The notes below the pieces were generated by a model. The model searched no databases. It saw only the letters and a program-made list of their open reading frames with translations, and was not told the origin of the DNA. From Centroberyx gerrardi (lineage: Eukaryota > Chordata > Actinopteri > Beryciformes > Berycidae), in assembly GCF_048128805.1 (NCBI RefSeq), contig NC_136012.1, positions 8,068,121-8,132,120 on the forward strand: 64,000 nt of DNA, given 5' to 3'. This document shows positions 35,775 through 48,348 of the stretch, piece by piece. Both the position numbers and the translations under genes were made by a program. Each line of letters begins with the position of its first letter. Positions within the stretch are counted from its first letter, which is position 1.

Positions 35775-38700
35775 ACATCCCCTCCTTCCACACCACACCT
35801 GTAAAGAAACAAAGGTCAGATAGATATGGAAAGATGGCAATATCAGTTCACAAGACTCAAGTGTCTTCGAAACCTTAAGTAGAAGATCCAAACAAACCAG
35901 TGAATTTGAGCAAGCAATGCCCTATCCATGACAAGCTGCATCCATTAAGGAAGTGTAGAGCCTTTAGAGAGAAGAGCTATGAGGATCGCAAACAGTTCCT
36001 CAAAGAAAATTCCATATGCTTCCACTGTTGTGCCTCCTCAAACCACCTTGTTAAGGACTGCAAAATGGAAGTAGAATGTAATGAATACAGGAGTGTCCGT
36101 CATGTCTCAGCACTTCATCCTGGCAGCCATACACAGTCTGGCAGCCATACACACTCAAGACGTGTGATGGACTCAAGCAGACAGCTGGCATAAGAGCTGT
36201 TGGCTTTATCATTGAGTCATCGGATTGGAAGATAAATCTCCGACTTCCCAAACAACCGGTCAGAAATCCCAACACCAAGTGCAGCTCATCACCGCAATCA
36301 TCTCAGACACATTGCTGATAAGATCCCTCCCCTCGACCTAAAGGCTGACATACAGCTCTTGTTGGGAAGAGACATCTTACAGGTACATAAAGTAAGAAAA
36401 CAAATCAATGGACCCCATGGCGCCCCATTTGCCCAAAAGCTGGACCTGGGGTGGGTTGTCATCGGCGACGTCTGTCTGGGAGGTGCTCATAGGCCATCTC
36501 AAGTGGACACATTCAAGACTTCCATCCTTGAAAATGGTCGTCCAACCTACCTCACACCATGCATCAGCCAAATCAAAATCAAAGAGATAGTCGCTTAAAC
36601 TTCTCCTGACAAAGACCTTCCTGGGTGCTGGGTGACCCAGACAGTGCATCATCAGAGAGATTAGGCCAGTCTGTCTTTCATCATACCACCAGTGTCCACA
36701 AGCTTCCACAAGCTTGCACCACCGATCGATGATGTCCCCTTCTATCAGATCATGGATACAGAGGTCTGTCAAGCCAGCTCCAATAGCTGGGTGGCGCCAC
36801 TGCCATTCCAGTTGCTTAGGCGACGGTTACCTAACAACCGAGAATATGCCCGTAATCGCCTCTTTTCTCTTCACCAAACTCTCGACAGGAGGCCACAGAT
36901 GAAAGCACATTAACTAGAGTTTATGGAGAAGATGCTCATCAACCAACATGCAGAGATGGCATTTCTGCACTGGCACTTCGAGAAGGCACTTCGAGAAGGT
37001 CAAGAGTGCTGGTCCTTCCCTTCATTTGGTGTCTACCATCCTAGAAAACCAGAGCAGATCCGATTAGTTTTTGATTCCAGCCTCCATTCAAGGCAGTTTC
37101 ACTCAATGACGTGCTTCTCACAGGGCCTGATCCCGTGAGACTGCTGAAATTCAGCACGTTTCACTGTTTTGTCGTGAGGGAGGACCACAGGGACTTTCTC
37201 TGCTTCCTGTGGTATGGCAACAACAACCTCTGCAGTGATGTCATCGACTACAGGATGCGTGTGCATGTCTTTGGCAAAGGCCTGTCCCCTGCCGTAGCTA
37301 TTTATGGTCTCAGGAGGACATAGGAAGAGGACTATGGCAGTGACACCAGGAGGTTCATCGAGCACGACTTCTACGTTGATGATGGACTAAAGTCATCCAA
37401 GCAGAGGCCATCAGCATTCTCAGGCGAGCTCAAGAAATGCTTGCTGCATCCAACCTAAGCTACAAGATAGCAGACCCACAGCATTAGAGGCATTTCCCAC
37501 TGAAGATGACCTTCCCCTCCAACGTAGCCTGGGAGTATCCTGGAACATGACTACAGACATGTTCACCTTCCAAGCTTCAGATGACAGGATACCATACACA
37601 CGCAGAGGAGTGTTGTCCACGGTTAACAGTCACTATGACCGTCTTGGTTTCCTGGCTCCAGTCACAATACGAGGCAGATTACTTCTTGGGGAACTTTCCA
37701 AGCAAGCTGAGGATTGGGACTCACCTCTGGCTGATGACATGGAAGTAGAGTGGACCAAATGGAGAAACTCTCTCCGAGAACTCCAGGTATCTTGTGCTTA
37801 CACAGTCTTCTCCACTGCAGCCGCTCAACAAAAAGAGCTTTGTGTGTTTTCTGATGCATCTGTAAAGGCCATCGCAGCTGTCGCCTACTTGAAGCTCACC
37901 ACCCATGATGGACAGTGTGAAGTTGGCTTTGTTTTTGGAAGAACTATGCGCAGCAGTTTTAGCAGTAGAGATTGGAGAGTTGATTGTGGAAGAGATGGAC
38001 CTCCCATTGGACAAGGTAACCTATTGCACAGACAGCAAAGTGGGGCTGGGATATATTCACAACTGTTCCAGATGGTTTCATGTGAATAATAGGGTCCAAC
38101 ATATTCATCAGTCTTCATTTCCATCCCAATGGATGCAACCTCTCTTAGTACCACAACATGGTTGTCTGGTCCAGCTTTCCTCCAGAAGCCATCTCTGTGC
38201 CCCTCAGAACCTCAAGAGACATTTGAAGTCATTGATCCTCTCTCTGATTAAGAGATATGCTTCAAGCGTCTCAGTAGCCTGCAAGGACTTGGTAAGCACT
38301 AAATGCTCCAAGTGGAACACATGTGGGACACCTAATAAACATAGCTCATTCCTTCTCTCTGCCAACTCAAGACAACAGCTGCCGCACATGTACATCTGTC
38401 GCTCAGGCCCTATAGAAGAGGAGTTGGAAAAAGTTCTCGTGATCAAGAATGTACATTACGTGTTCTTCTTGGTAGCACCAAGAAGAACTGAGGTGCGTCG
38501 CAGCAAAACACAATCTTCCCTCTCAGAGCCGTCTATGGAAGCCGAATCCCATCATTGACTCTGGATTGCTCAGAGTCAGAGGTTGACTTTGACAGTCTAC
38601 ACTAGGAAGGGATGCAACGCATCCCATTATCATCCCTGGACGCCATCACCTAACAAACCTACTCATACGTCATCATCGTGAGGCTGTAAAGCACCAAGGG

Positions 38701-39297
38701 AGGCATTTCACCGAGGGTGTATTACGAGCTGCTGGATTCTGGGTGGTTGGAGCTAGAAGATGTATAAGCAGCTACATCTTAAAGTGCGTTAGATGATCAG
38801 ATCATCATCAGATGGTGGCCTTACCAGCTGAATGCCTGCAAGTAGCACCACCTTTTACCTACGTGGGCACTGATGTCTTCGGGCCTTGGGAAGTGGTCTC
38901 ATGCAGGACTAGAGGAGGACACGCCAACAGCAAACGGTGGGCCGTGTTGTTCTCATGCATGTGCATCAGAGCTGTACACATAGAAGTCATTGAGACCATG
39001 AGTGCCAGCAGCTTCATAAATGCCTTAAGAAGGTTTTTCACGCTCAGAGACCCAGAAAAGCAGATACACTCGGATTGCGGCACTAATTTCATCAGTGCTT
39101 GCCAAGAACTGAAAATGGATGCACCAAGCCCCAGCTTGGGAAATGTGGAGAAGTACCTCAAACACCAGAAGTGTACTTGGGTCTTCAATCCTCCCCATGC
39201 TTCCCACATGGGTGGCATGTGGGAGCGAATGATAGCTATCGCCCGTCGCATACTGAACTGTATGCTCCTCCAAAATGGATTGTCTTGCCAGGATAAA
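35775..39297 (+). mobile_element. BEL/Pao-type LTR retrotransposon, degraded internal fragment
   Basis: In plus-strand order I see a zinc-knuckle-like segment (CPIHDKLHPLRKC, CFHCCASSNHLVKDC; about 35920-36060), a protease/linker part (LLGRDILQ, 'LDLGWVVIGDV'), reverse transcriptase (FGVYHPRKPEQIRLVFDSS), an 'RGVLSTVNSHYDRLGFLAP' block typical of Pao elements, an RNase H-like 'LCVFSDAS', and an integrase core (PPFTYVGTDVFGPW, HSDCGTNFISA, NPPHASHMGGMWERMI; about 38840-39240). Multiple stops and frame changes split it and no LTR is seen at either end. It replaces about 110 bp of the duplicated ttc9c promoter region in unit 2. Confidence 0.85.
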
Positions 39298-39512
39298 ATG
39301 TTGTCTCCATTCGAGAAAACCTATAACGCATCGGGGCTACACTTATACTATACTACAGCAATGAGGGCTACAGCTAACCTAGCTACCAAGCTAATTTCAC
39401 CTCCTCGCACACTAACCCTTTATATTAATTTCATGGCTACACAATTAACGTTTGTTACCACATGCCTTATTTAAAATTATAATGAAGTGAGAGTTGTGAT
39501 ATATCATCTCAA

Positions 39513-39524
39513 CTTGCGGGCCAT
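39513..39524 (-). pseudogene. Orphan copy of ttc9c exon 1
   Basis: The minus strand reads ATG-GCC-CGC-AAG (M-A-R-K), the counterpart of M-A-C-K at 23279-23268. The donor is TTGAGA instead of GTGAGA, so normal splicing is lost. The flanks (39297-39591) match the ttc9c promoter region. No other ttc9c exon follows, so this is a partial duplicate. Confidence 0.8.
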
Positions 39525-39591
39525 GGGAAAAACAACCGTCAGACGGTTACTTCTTGCACTTGACAACCATTCTACTGTTAAAAATCTTTAC

Positions 39592-40913
39592 TATTAAAAA
39601 TAGCAGCTATTCCAGAATTTCTACCTAGCAAAATAGATAACGGCTTCAGAAAATGGGCGGATAAAGGGTTAACTATTGTAGATCAGCTTTTTAGTGGTGA
39701 AATCTTGAAATCATATGAACATCTTCAGAAAGAATTTGGTCTGTCAGGGATGGATTTTTTTAGATTTCTTCAAGTGCGACACTACATGCAGATTGGGAGC
39801 AGATATGTAAACTACCATCTAATTTAGAAAAGATTTTTATGTTGACTATGGAGGGAGTGATAAAAAAGAACCTGATAGCCCACTTATACAGATGGCTTCA
39901 AGATAACGTAACAGGAAACACTATGGAAACGAAACAGAAATGGGAATTAGAAATGAATATTTGTATCACCGATGAAATGTGGGAAAAGACATGCCTTGAT
40001 GGTCACAAGCTAACAAGCAGCCCTACCTGGAGAGAGTTTGAATGGAAAACTAGAATGAGAGTATTTAAGACTCCTCTTGTGTTAGCGAGATACAGCAACA
40101 CCTCAGAATTATGCTGGAGAGAATGCGAGAAGATTGGTGACCATACCCATATTTTTTGGGATTGTCCCAAATTGTATCAATATTGGAGAGACATTCAGGC
40201 AGAGATCAAGCAAATCATGGGGGTAGATCTACCTCTAGAGCCAGCATTCTTTATATTGGGAGAGACTCCAGAAGATATAGATACCAAAAATCAGACATAT
40301 TTACTTGGGGTGTTGCTGCTGATCGCAAAGAAGATGATTACAGTGTTATGGAGAAATGTTAAGCCACCAACTGTCCAACAATGGAGGGAAAGGTTAAAAA
40401 GTGTATATTTGATGGAAAGCATAACAGCCAAACTTCAACTAAGGACTGATGTTTTCAACATTAAGTGGACACCGGTAATACTACAGCTATCGAGACTGAC
40501 TAAGGACACAACTTCTCCGTAATCTTAGTGGAGGAGAGGAGTTCGACTGGTGCCGTCTACATGTAATTGGAGTCACGTATACAGATGTGACTGTGATTGT
40601 GTATAAGTGCATGTATAGTGATGGTACAGTGACAAACTATTTGAGATCTCTCCTGACCCTCTCTTCTTTAAGATCCAGAGTTTCCCAACGGGCATATGAA
40701 GAAGTGTATGGTTAAACATATGGGTGATTACATACTGATTAGAACAAGGTTAATTGGGTGCCTATGTCTGTGATGCCTCTTTGAATAGAACCGGAATAAG
40801 ATAGGTCGATGCGATGCTTACATTTGTTATGTGATTTATGTATCATGTTTGTATGTTCACTTCTATATGATTGCATATGGAAATAAAGGTTAAGTGCAAA
40901 AAAAAAAAAAAAA
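39592..40913 (+). mobile_element. 5'-truncated L1-type LINE with poly(A) tail and target-site duplication
   Basis: The element ends in AATAAAGGTTAAGTGC and an A run (40898-40913). The 3' part of ORF2 is open at 39839-40522 and includes 'CWRECEKIGDHTHIFWDCPK', the zinc-knuckle-like end of fish L1 ORF2. Flanks repeat: AAAATCTTTAC precedes the element (39581-39591) and TCTTTAC follows the tail (40914-40920), so the target duplication is about 7-12 bp. Unit 1 has the uninterrupted site at about 23334-23350. Confidence 0.9.
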
Positions 40914-41152
40914 TCTTTACATTTCCAGGCACTTCCTTGTTTTCTTCTTCAGTGGTCATAACTTCAACAGTTGAACTTTATGGCACGTACTGCCACCACA
41001 CGGCCGAAACAGGAAATGACAGTATAGACATGGTGAAAACTTGGCGCCATAGCCTTTATATCTGGTTATGTTGCACAACACAGCACAGTGCCTTTTGCAG
41101 TGTTGATAAACATGAGCTATATTCTATGCAAAAAAGGTGTGATTCACAATTT

Positions 41153-41158
41153 TTTATT
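41153..41158 (-). terminator. Candidate poly(A) signal of slc5a7-like gene 2
   Basis: AATAAA on the minus strand about 380 nt past the stop, at the position equivalent to 23575-23580 of copy 1. Confidence 0.45.
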
Positions 41159-41535
41159 CAAGTACAATAAAAAAAAAAAAAAAAGTATATATATGTTTTT
41201 AAAGATGTTCAACATCTGATGATTGGCACCTGTGTAGTATACATAACAAAACTAAAGACATTAAAGTCACTGTAGGCTTCCAGTAAGTTTGTTTTAGATC
41301 CCACTAAAATTTAATGAAACTGATCAGTGGGTCTTGACCTCTTTGGCCTGTGACCAACAAAATTATAACTTGTAATATCCTGATGTGTGCTTGAACAGAG
41401 TGATGAATTGATTATTTTATAAAAAAGTAAGCATTGGTATAAGACTGAGACATGATAATACAGCTCAATATAAGAAATATGATGTATGCATCCCATAAAT
41501 CATTCCTCTTTCAGGCCTGTTGATTTGTTTTAACA

Positions 41536-44500
41536 TTACGTATCTAGCATCAATGCGCTCTCATTCTGGACTTCAGATTTCTCATCCTGCTTGTCCTCTT
41601 TGCTGGTGTTGGTACTCGTTAATGTTAGTTGCTGTGGTGGCCGCTGGGTTTTCACTTTGAATACGTCCCACCTCCCAGGGATCAGCCCGTTGTTGAAGAG
41701 CAGTGAAGCCAGCCAGGAGAACGTCAGAGTAGCGAAGATGGTAGACAGCATGCAGATGGTCCTGATGGGGGAGTGCTGGACGTAAACACCGTCCTCCAGA
41801 GTGCACCCTGGGAAGTGGAGGACGGTCGGTAGCCCTAGAAACGGATCCCCGCACAACACTCTCAGCGACACCCCGATCAGAAAGCCCATGACGGAGCCGT
41901 AGCCGTTGGAGATGCTGAAGAAGAGGACGCAGACGAGTTGAGGGAACATGATGGTGTAGGTTATGTCTGAGCCCAGGATCCAGAACACCATGATGCTGTT
42001 GTCTAGGAAGGTGAGCGCCGTGCCGGCCAAGCCCACCAATACCACCGTGACTCGGATCACCCACTGGAGCTCCCTGTCTGATGCCTGGAGGGAAGGGAGA
42101 CACAGGGACAAAAACACCTGGAGGCTTTTCTCTCACCTTCTGATCTCTCTCAGACACGGTAAATTACCCCTGGACCATCTTACCTTGGTCCTCACGATGT
42201 TCTTGTAGATGTTGGTGGAGAAGATGGAAGTGGCCGACAACAGAGCAGAGTCTGTCGACGACATCGCCGCGGCGGCTACAGCTCCGATACCGATGATGGC
42301 GATGTAGTTTGGGGTGAGGTGCTGCAGAGCGATGGGCAGGACCAGACCGGCCTCCCCACGCTCGTACGGAGAAGGGGAGCCGTACGAGGTCAAGTTCCAG
42401 TCTGAGACCCAAACATACAACTGGGACATCAGGCAAAATAGCAAGTCCAGGGCCTAGCGTGTAAGCTTAGTGTGTGGACACACTTTCACTATCTAAGGTG
42501 GGGAAGAAAGAATGTTTAAAAAATGAGGATGGTTACACTATTCTGTTCTGTTCTGTTCTACTGTAATAAATCCATTGTACCTGTTGATGCTGCGACTGCT
42601 CCGATCAACACTGAAGGGATTCCGAAGATGAAGATGACAGCAGCTGCAGTGAAGCAGGTGATCCTGGCTGTGGCTGAAGACGAGGCTGACAGGGTCCGCT
42701 GGTGGAAGTCCTGATAGCCCAGGTTACCAAAAGCCTCATAAAAAAAAACAGTGGAAACCACTGTTACTACATTTGCTTTGAGCCATATTATTCACTTTCC
42801 AAATTAAAAGAAAGGATTGGACTGAAGGAGTGGCCCCCAAAACATCCATCCTCACAACTCCAAAAGTCCTTGCAACTCAAAAAGCATGTACGTTTTTGAA
42901 GGGTTGCATGTAGTGTCTGAAATTAACTTTTTGGCTCACCTGTCAAGAACTGATAAACGAAAAAGCAATTATTTGCCAAGAATAATTTTTACCAGACAAA
43001 ATAATTAATTAACATGTTTTCATAGAAATGTGTCATCCTACCCATTGTCAATGCTATTTTATGTATAGAATGTTAACTGAAATTTTTTTTGCATGTGTGC
43101 AGGCCTATTCCTATATGTGGCAATGTCTATAAATCTCTGTGTGAGAATGAATACTAGGTATATGTAATGAAGTGAAAATAACTTGCTGGCAGATAATCTA
43201 ACTGCAGTAAAGTGAAAAGTAGATCTCATATCAAAAAGACTTGCTACTCCTAGATTATCTGCAGTGCTCATGGACGTTTGCATGTGTCCCGACCTGAAAA
43301 CTGAAGCATGTAAGCCTTACCAGCAGTAAGAAATTATCAATCCACCTCCAGGCTCTTTCTGCTTCCAATGTACCGACCCAGGGGGCCTGGAAGGTAAAGT
43401 TGAATGCAGTCTTGGTGATGTCAGCTGATGAGGGGTTCATCAGGATGAAAGGGACACACAGCCACTGCATGAAACACAAGGAACCACTGACATAAACATT
43501 TGGGGGGGAAATGCACTTGATATACTCTGCTACATGATGAGTTTTGGTAAAAAGACATTCTTCCCTTGCTGAGTGTGAAACCTGCTTCTGTGACTTGTTA
43601 CCAAACGCCCAATCGTGCAATTTTAGCATGAGACCGTCATATTTGGTGAAGACATCAGAATAACTCACCATACTGATGAATATGAGAATTAGTTGTATGA
43701 TGTCTGTGTAGGCTACAGAGTAGAGGCCTCCCAGCAGTGTATACACAATGGCTACTGCAGCGGAGATCCAGATGCAAACAGTGTAGGGCAAATCCAGAAT
43801 CACACTCATGGTCGCACCTACAAAGGTAATTCAGAAACAAGTCAGCATGTTTCCTATGAAAAGAAAAATGATCAGAAAACCAGCAAGATGGCTGACTTGA
43901 GGTGACAGTTGAGTGCTTTTCCCTAAGGATAACTGTTTGACAGTGGTTGGTTCGTGGCAGAGCACCCAGTCAAAGTTGGGAGAGGTATATTTGTTTAATA
44001 CCATGTATGCTGAAAAATCTGTATACGAATATAAATGAGTACAATCACTGAATATCTGTCATCTCCTTTTGTATAGGCTATATCTGTGTTTTGGACGCAT
44101 GCGGTCTAGAGTTTTGTGTATTTGACTCTGTCGCCATGAAAACAAAGTACTGTCTGTAAGCAGCACACTTCAGCCTGCTTCAACACTTCACTGGCTGATA
44201 TGCTCAGAATTCTTCCTGCAATTCTGCACAGACGGAAAGACATTCACTGCTGCCTCTTAAAATCACAAATGGCGGTAATGAATGCAGCACACATAGGATG
44301 ATAAGACACAGCTTGGGCTTCCTAGAAGTAGGACTATCATACTACAAAAGGGAATTCATAATCAGCGGCGCCTTGTGCCAGTTTTTTAGGCTAATTTTCT
44401 CTCGCCCTCTGGCTACTTTCCTGGTTGGATTGAACAAACATTGAAACAGGATTCCTTTTTATGTAAAACAACTAAAAGCAAAGAGACAAGTTATGTAGAC

Positions 44501-44847
44501 AGAAACGCTTACAAGTGCACTCATTTATGATTCAAATAATTTATTTATTAATCAATAACTAATAGTGTTGTAGCCAATTTTGATGTGTGCTATATGTTGT
44601 GTGTGTGGTAAGTTGTGTAAATGTTGTTGTTGCTACTTCACCTGCGCACTAGAGGGCATAGGCAGGTAATCACAGTAGTCACATAGCCTACAGGTAGTCA
44701 CAGGTGAACAGCTGCAGGGAGTTAGGAACTGAGGAAGCCACACAGTTTTTCAACCGTGTGTGGGCGCCTGTGCTTTTTTGTTTTGTTTCATATCGAGCTT
44801 GTTTTTATATCACTCATTCAGTGCACCCGGCCTTTGTAGGTGACTTT

Positions 44848-44906
<59 letters not shown>

Positions 44907-47900
44907 GTGTCAAACGCATATTCCATGGCAGACCTCATTTTTTGCACCACCACGCGTTGAAAATGCCTTCAAATTCCCTCAAGTGGCCTTTTTTGTTGTT
45001 CGATTGCCACTATAAATAGTATACACTGCATGGAGAATTAAACAGTCCATGAATATGCATTACAAGTGAGAAGGCCAGTAGCTCGCTGTAAAGCTGAATG
45101 ACAGGCGGAGATTTCTTTTTCTATTGATGAGACAGGGTTTATCCATGAAGAGTATTTTTCTGCTAAATGCATGCAACCCTTCAATAGCAAACATACAGTC
45201 TTAAGTCTTTTACCAATATGAAAACAATTTACCAAAAAACGTGCTCAACCCTCTGTTATTTATGTGGGTGCTGAATCCTCAAAAAATTTGTAACGAAATA
45301 CTCCAGGACAGCACTCCAATTAATTAATTTATATTTTTTGCCACTCAGACATTTTGGGCAAGACGCCCTTCTTCAGTGCGCTTTTTAGGCAAACAAACTG
45401 AATCGGTCACTCGCAGGTGACTCTTATTGGTAATCAGGCTGACGCAGCAGCTTCCAAAAAAATCACAAATTAGTTATATCATTTTTTAGATGTACTAACA
45501 ACAACACTCAGAGGACATAAGGTGTAATCGTAACAACACTCAGGGACATGAAACAACCTCTAGGCTATTCCAACAATAAGCAAATATTTATGTAGTCCTA
45601 TACGTTGCAAAATAGCCTAATTAATTAATTTTCTTCATCCATGCATAGCCTAAACATGATCTAGGTTAGGCATACCTACATGTTTTAACATAACAGAAAA
45701 ATATCACAAAAAAAACTCACAAAAAACAAGATAAAGACAACTCTTCATTGAGTCCCCTTGGCTCCAGTGTATCAAGAAAATGTATCCAAAAACATTCCTT
45801 TTCAAGAAGGATTCTTTTCCTTTTAATATAGGTTACATGGGCATTTTAATAGATATACAACAAATTTAGTATTGCATGTTATTCTGCCTCTAACATTTAC
45901 AGCAGTTCCAGTCTTAGGATGGGGAAAGTGATTACCTCTAATCAGACCATGACACTGAACACAATTAAAACAGGGAAAGTTCCCACTTGGGATACTAGAC
46001 AAGAAGTGAGAAGACCTCTTTGGTGAATCAGATCTCACCAGGTAGTTACGCAGATTAGACTGCCTTTTATAGAAAAATCTTGTTGTGTTCAATCCGCAAT
46101 CATGATGTAAAATCATCGGTTGCTAGGCGTTTCAACAGCCACCACCACACAACAGGAGATCTCAGATACATGGGCATTGAGACTGTTAAAACTCCACCTA
46201 GAGGTGGGGATCGGGAAAGAATCCTTCTTCAAAAGGAATGTTTTTGGATACATTTTCTTGATACACTGGAGCCAAGGGGACTCAATGAAGAGTTGTCTTT
46301 ATCTTGTTTTTTGTGAGTTTTTTTTGTGATATTTTTCTGTTATGTTAAAACATGTAGGTATGCCTAACCTAGATCATGTTTAGGCTATGCATGGATGAAG
46401 AAAATTAATTAATTAGGCTATTTTGCAATGTATAGGACTACATAAATATTTGCTTATTATTGGAATAGCCTAGAGGTTGTTTCATGTCCCTGAGTATTGT
46501 TAGGATTACACCTTATGTCCTCTGAGTGTTGTTGTTAGTACATCTAAAAAATGATATAACTAATTTGTGATTTTTTTGGAAGCTGCTGCGTCAGCCTGAT
46601 TACCAATAAGAGTCACCTGCGATTTACCAGTATGAGACATGACAGAACCGATCAATATGGTGTAATTTATGTGTAATTTCATGTGAGATGCAAAATAACT
46701 TAATAACTGTATCTTTTTGCACATTTACATTTTATATTTACACCATGGCATTATTGCTACAGTGCATGGTCAAAGAAGAGAGGCAAATTCAGGTCAGTCA
46801 GTCAGGGATGAGACACGTCACTCCTCAAACTTCATGGTCACTTTCTACAAATCATATCTGTTTAGAAGGAAGTACAAGTTCTACTATTGTGAAACTTTAC
46901 CTTTAAAACTTTATCTTTGATGTCAATGTCACTTACCTAAGCCGATCAGAGTTCCAGTCACCCAGATGATATCAGATATAAGCGGCGCCACAGACAGGAC
47001 TCCACTCAGGACCTTCCCATACTTGATCTGGAACGGGTCCATCATGGTCACATATTTTTTGTCTCGCATTGGTTTGGCAAAGAAAAGTCCACCTTTATAA
47101 TTCAACCACAGAAAGCAAAATAGATTTGCATTGGTGTGGCTGTCACTACGACACAACATCACAGACAAATATTTGGTGCAGAAACCTCATATCTCCAAAT
47201 TTTTCCAAACCCCCCCCCCCCCCCCCCCCCCCCCGAGTAATACGTCACTGTGATCACGCCCAGAATATGACCTTATTGACTGGCAGGATGGCAGGCAATT
47301 AGTGTAAAATGTATCACTCCTGTCAAATTGTTTGGCTAATATGATTTGCAGGATGGGTCTATTTGAATTCCAATATCTCCAATTCTGTATAGTAATTCTC
47401 ATCAAAGAAGTCAGCATGGGCCTTACATTTTCTCTTCATAATGCATTAGTGAATTACCTCAGCAGGTGGATGAGGCCGTGCAGCTAGGTGGAGCAACAGA
47501 GCCACAGGTGAGATCTCAAACAGGCTATATGGCATTTTCCTGCACTGGGCCATGTTTCTGTTAGTGCAGTAAAAACTTTGGTTTTCCAGATCTGAGGCAT
47601 CTGATCCACAGACTTGTTTTGAATTTCCTTGCACTGCATGCTTTTAAAGGCATTCCAACAACCATTTAGACTGTGCAGGACATTGTGGAATGCATGATAT
47701 GTTTCATATTTTGATCGATGTTTGTCCTTCAGATCAGAGATTTGGTGCAGTTTTGACCAATAATTCCCCTCACTCTCTCTGATTCCTGCATACTTTGCTC
47801 ATATAAATTTGTATTTTTTTCAAATTCATTTCAGATTCAATCTTGCTGATGAAGTGAGAGAAAGCAGAGTTGCATTTAGGCTGCTACTAAGGATGTCAGT

Positions 47901-48269
47901 GTGATTTGCTGTCCAGTTGAAATGAAACCTACACCATTGCTGATGATTGACTTTTCATTGCACAGTATTCAGTTATTGACTTCTTGTCTCATCCTATGAA
48001 CTGATGTTTGTCCGTATAGTATCTCCCGTACTCGTCAATAAAGTGCTAGTCTTAATAGCTTCTCAGAATTGATAACTATTTAGATTCTAACTACTTATCA
48101 AACTGGTATTGTCATTAAAAGCTCGTCTTACCCACAGTGAAAGACAGGGCTGCTGTTACTGGCATGACAGCCCAGGTCAGTCCCATACTAGGAGTGTAAA
48201 CTGCTTCTGTCAGACCAAGGATGAAGCCCCCTCCGACAAATGTAGCTGTAGGAAGCACAATGCGCGCAT

Positions 48270-48348
<79 letters not shown>

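Noticed and set aside
42558-42761. Choosing the GGTAG/GGTAA acceptor within transporter exon 6
   Set aside because: It breaks reading phase and is not an AG in copy 2; the upstream GAG acceptor keeps phase and family length in both copies.
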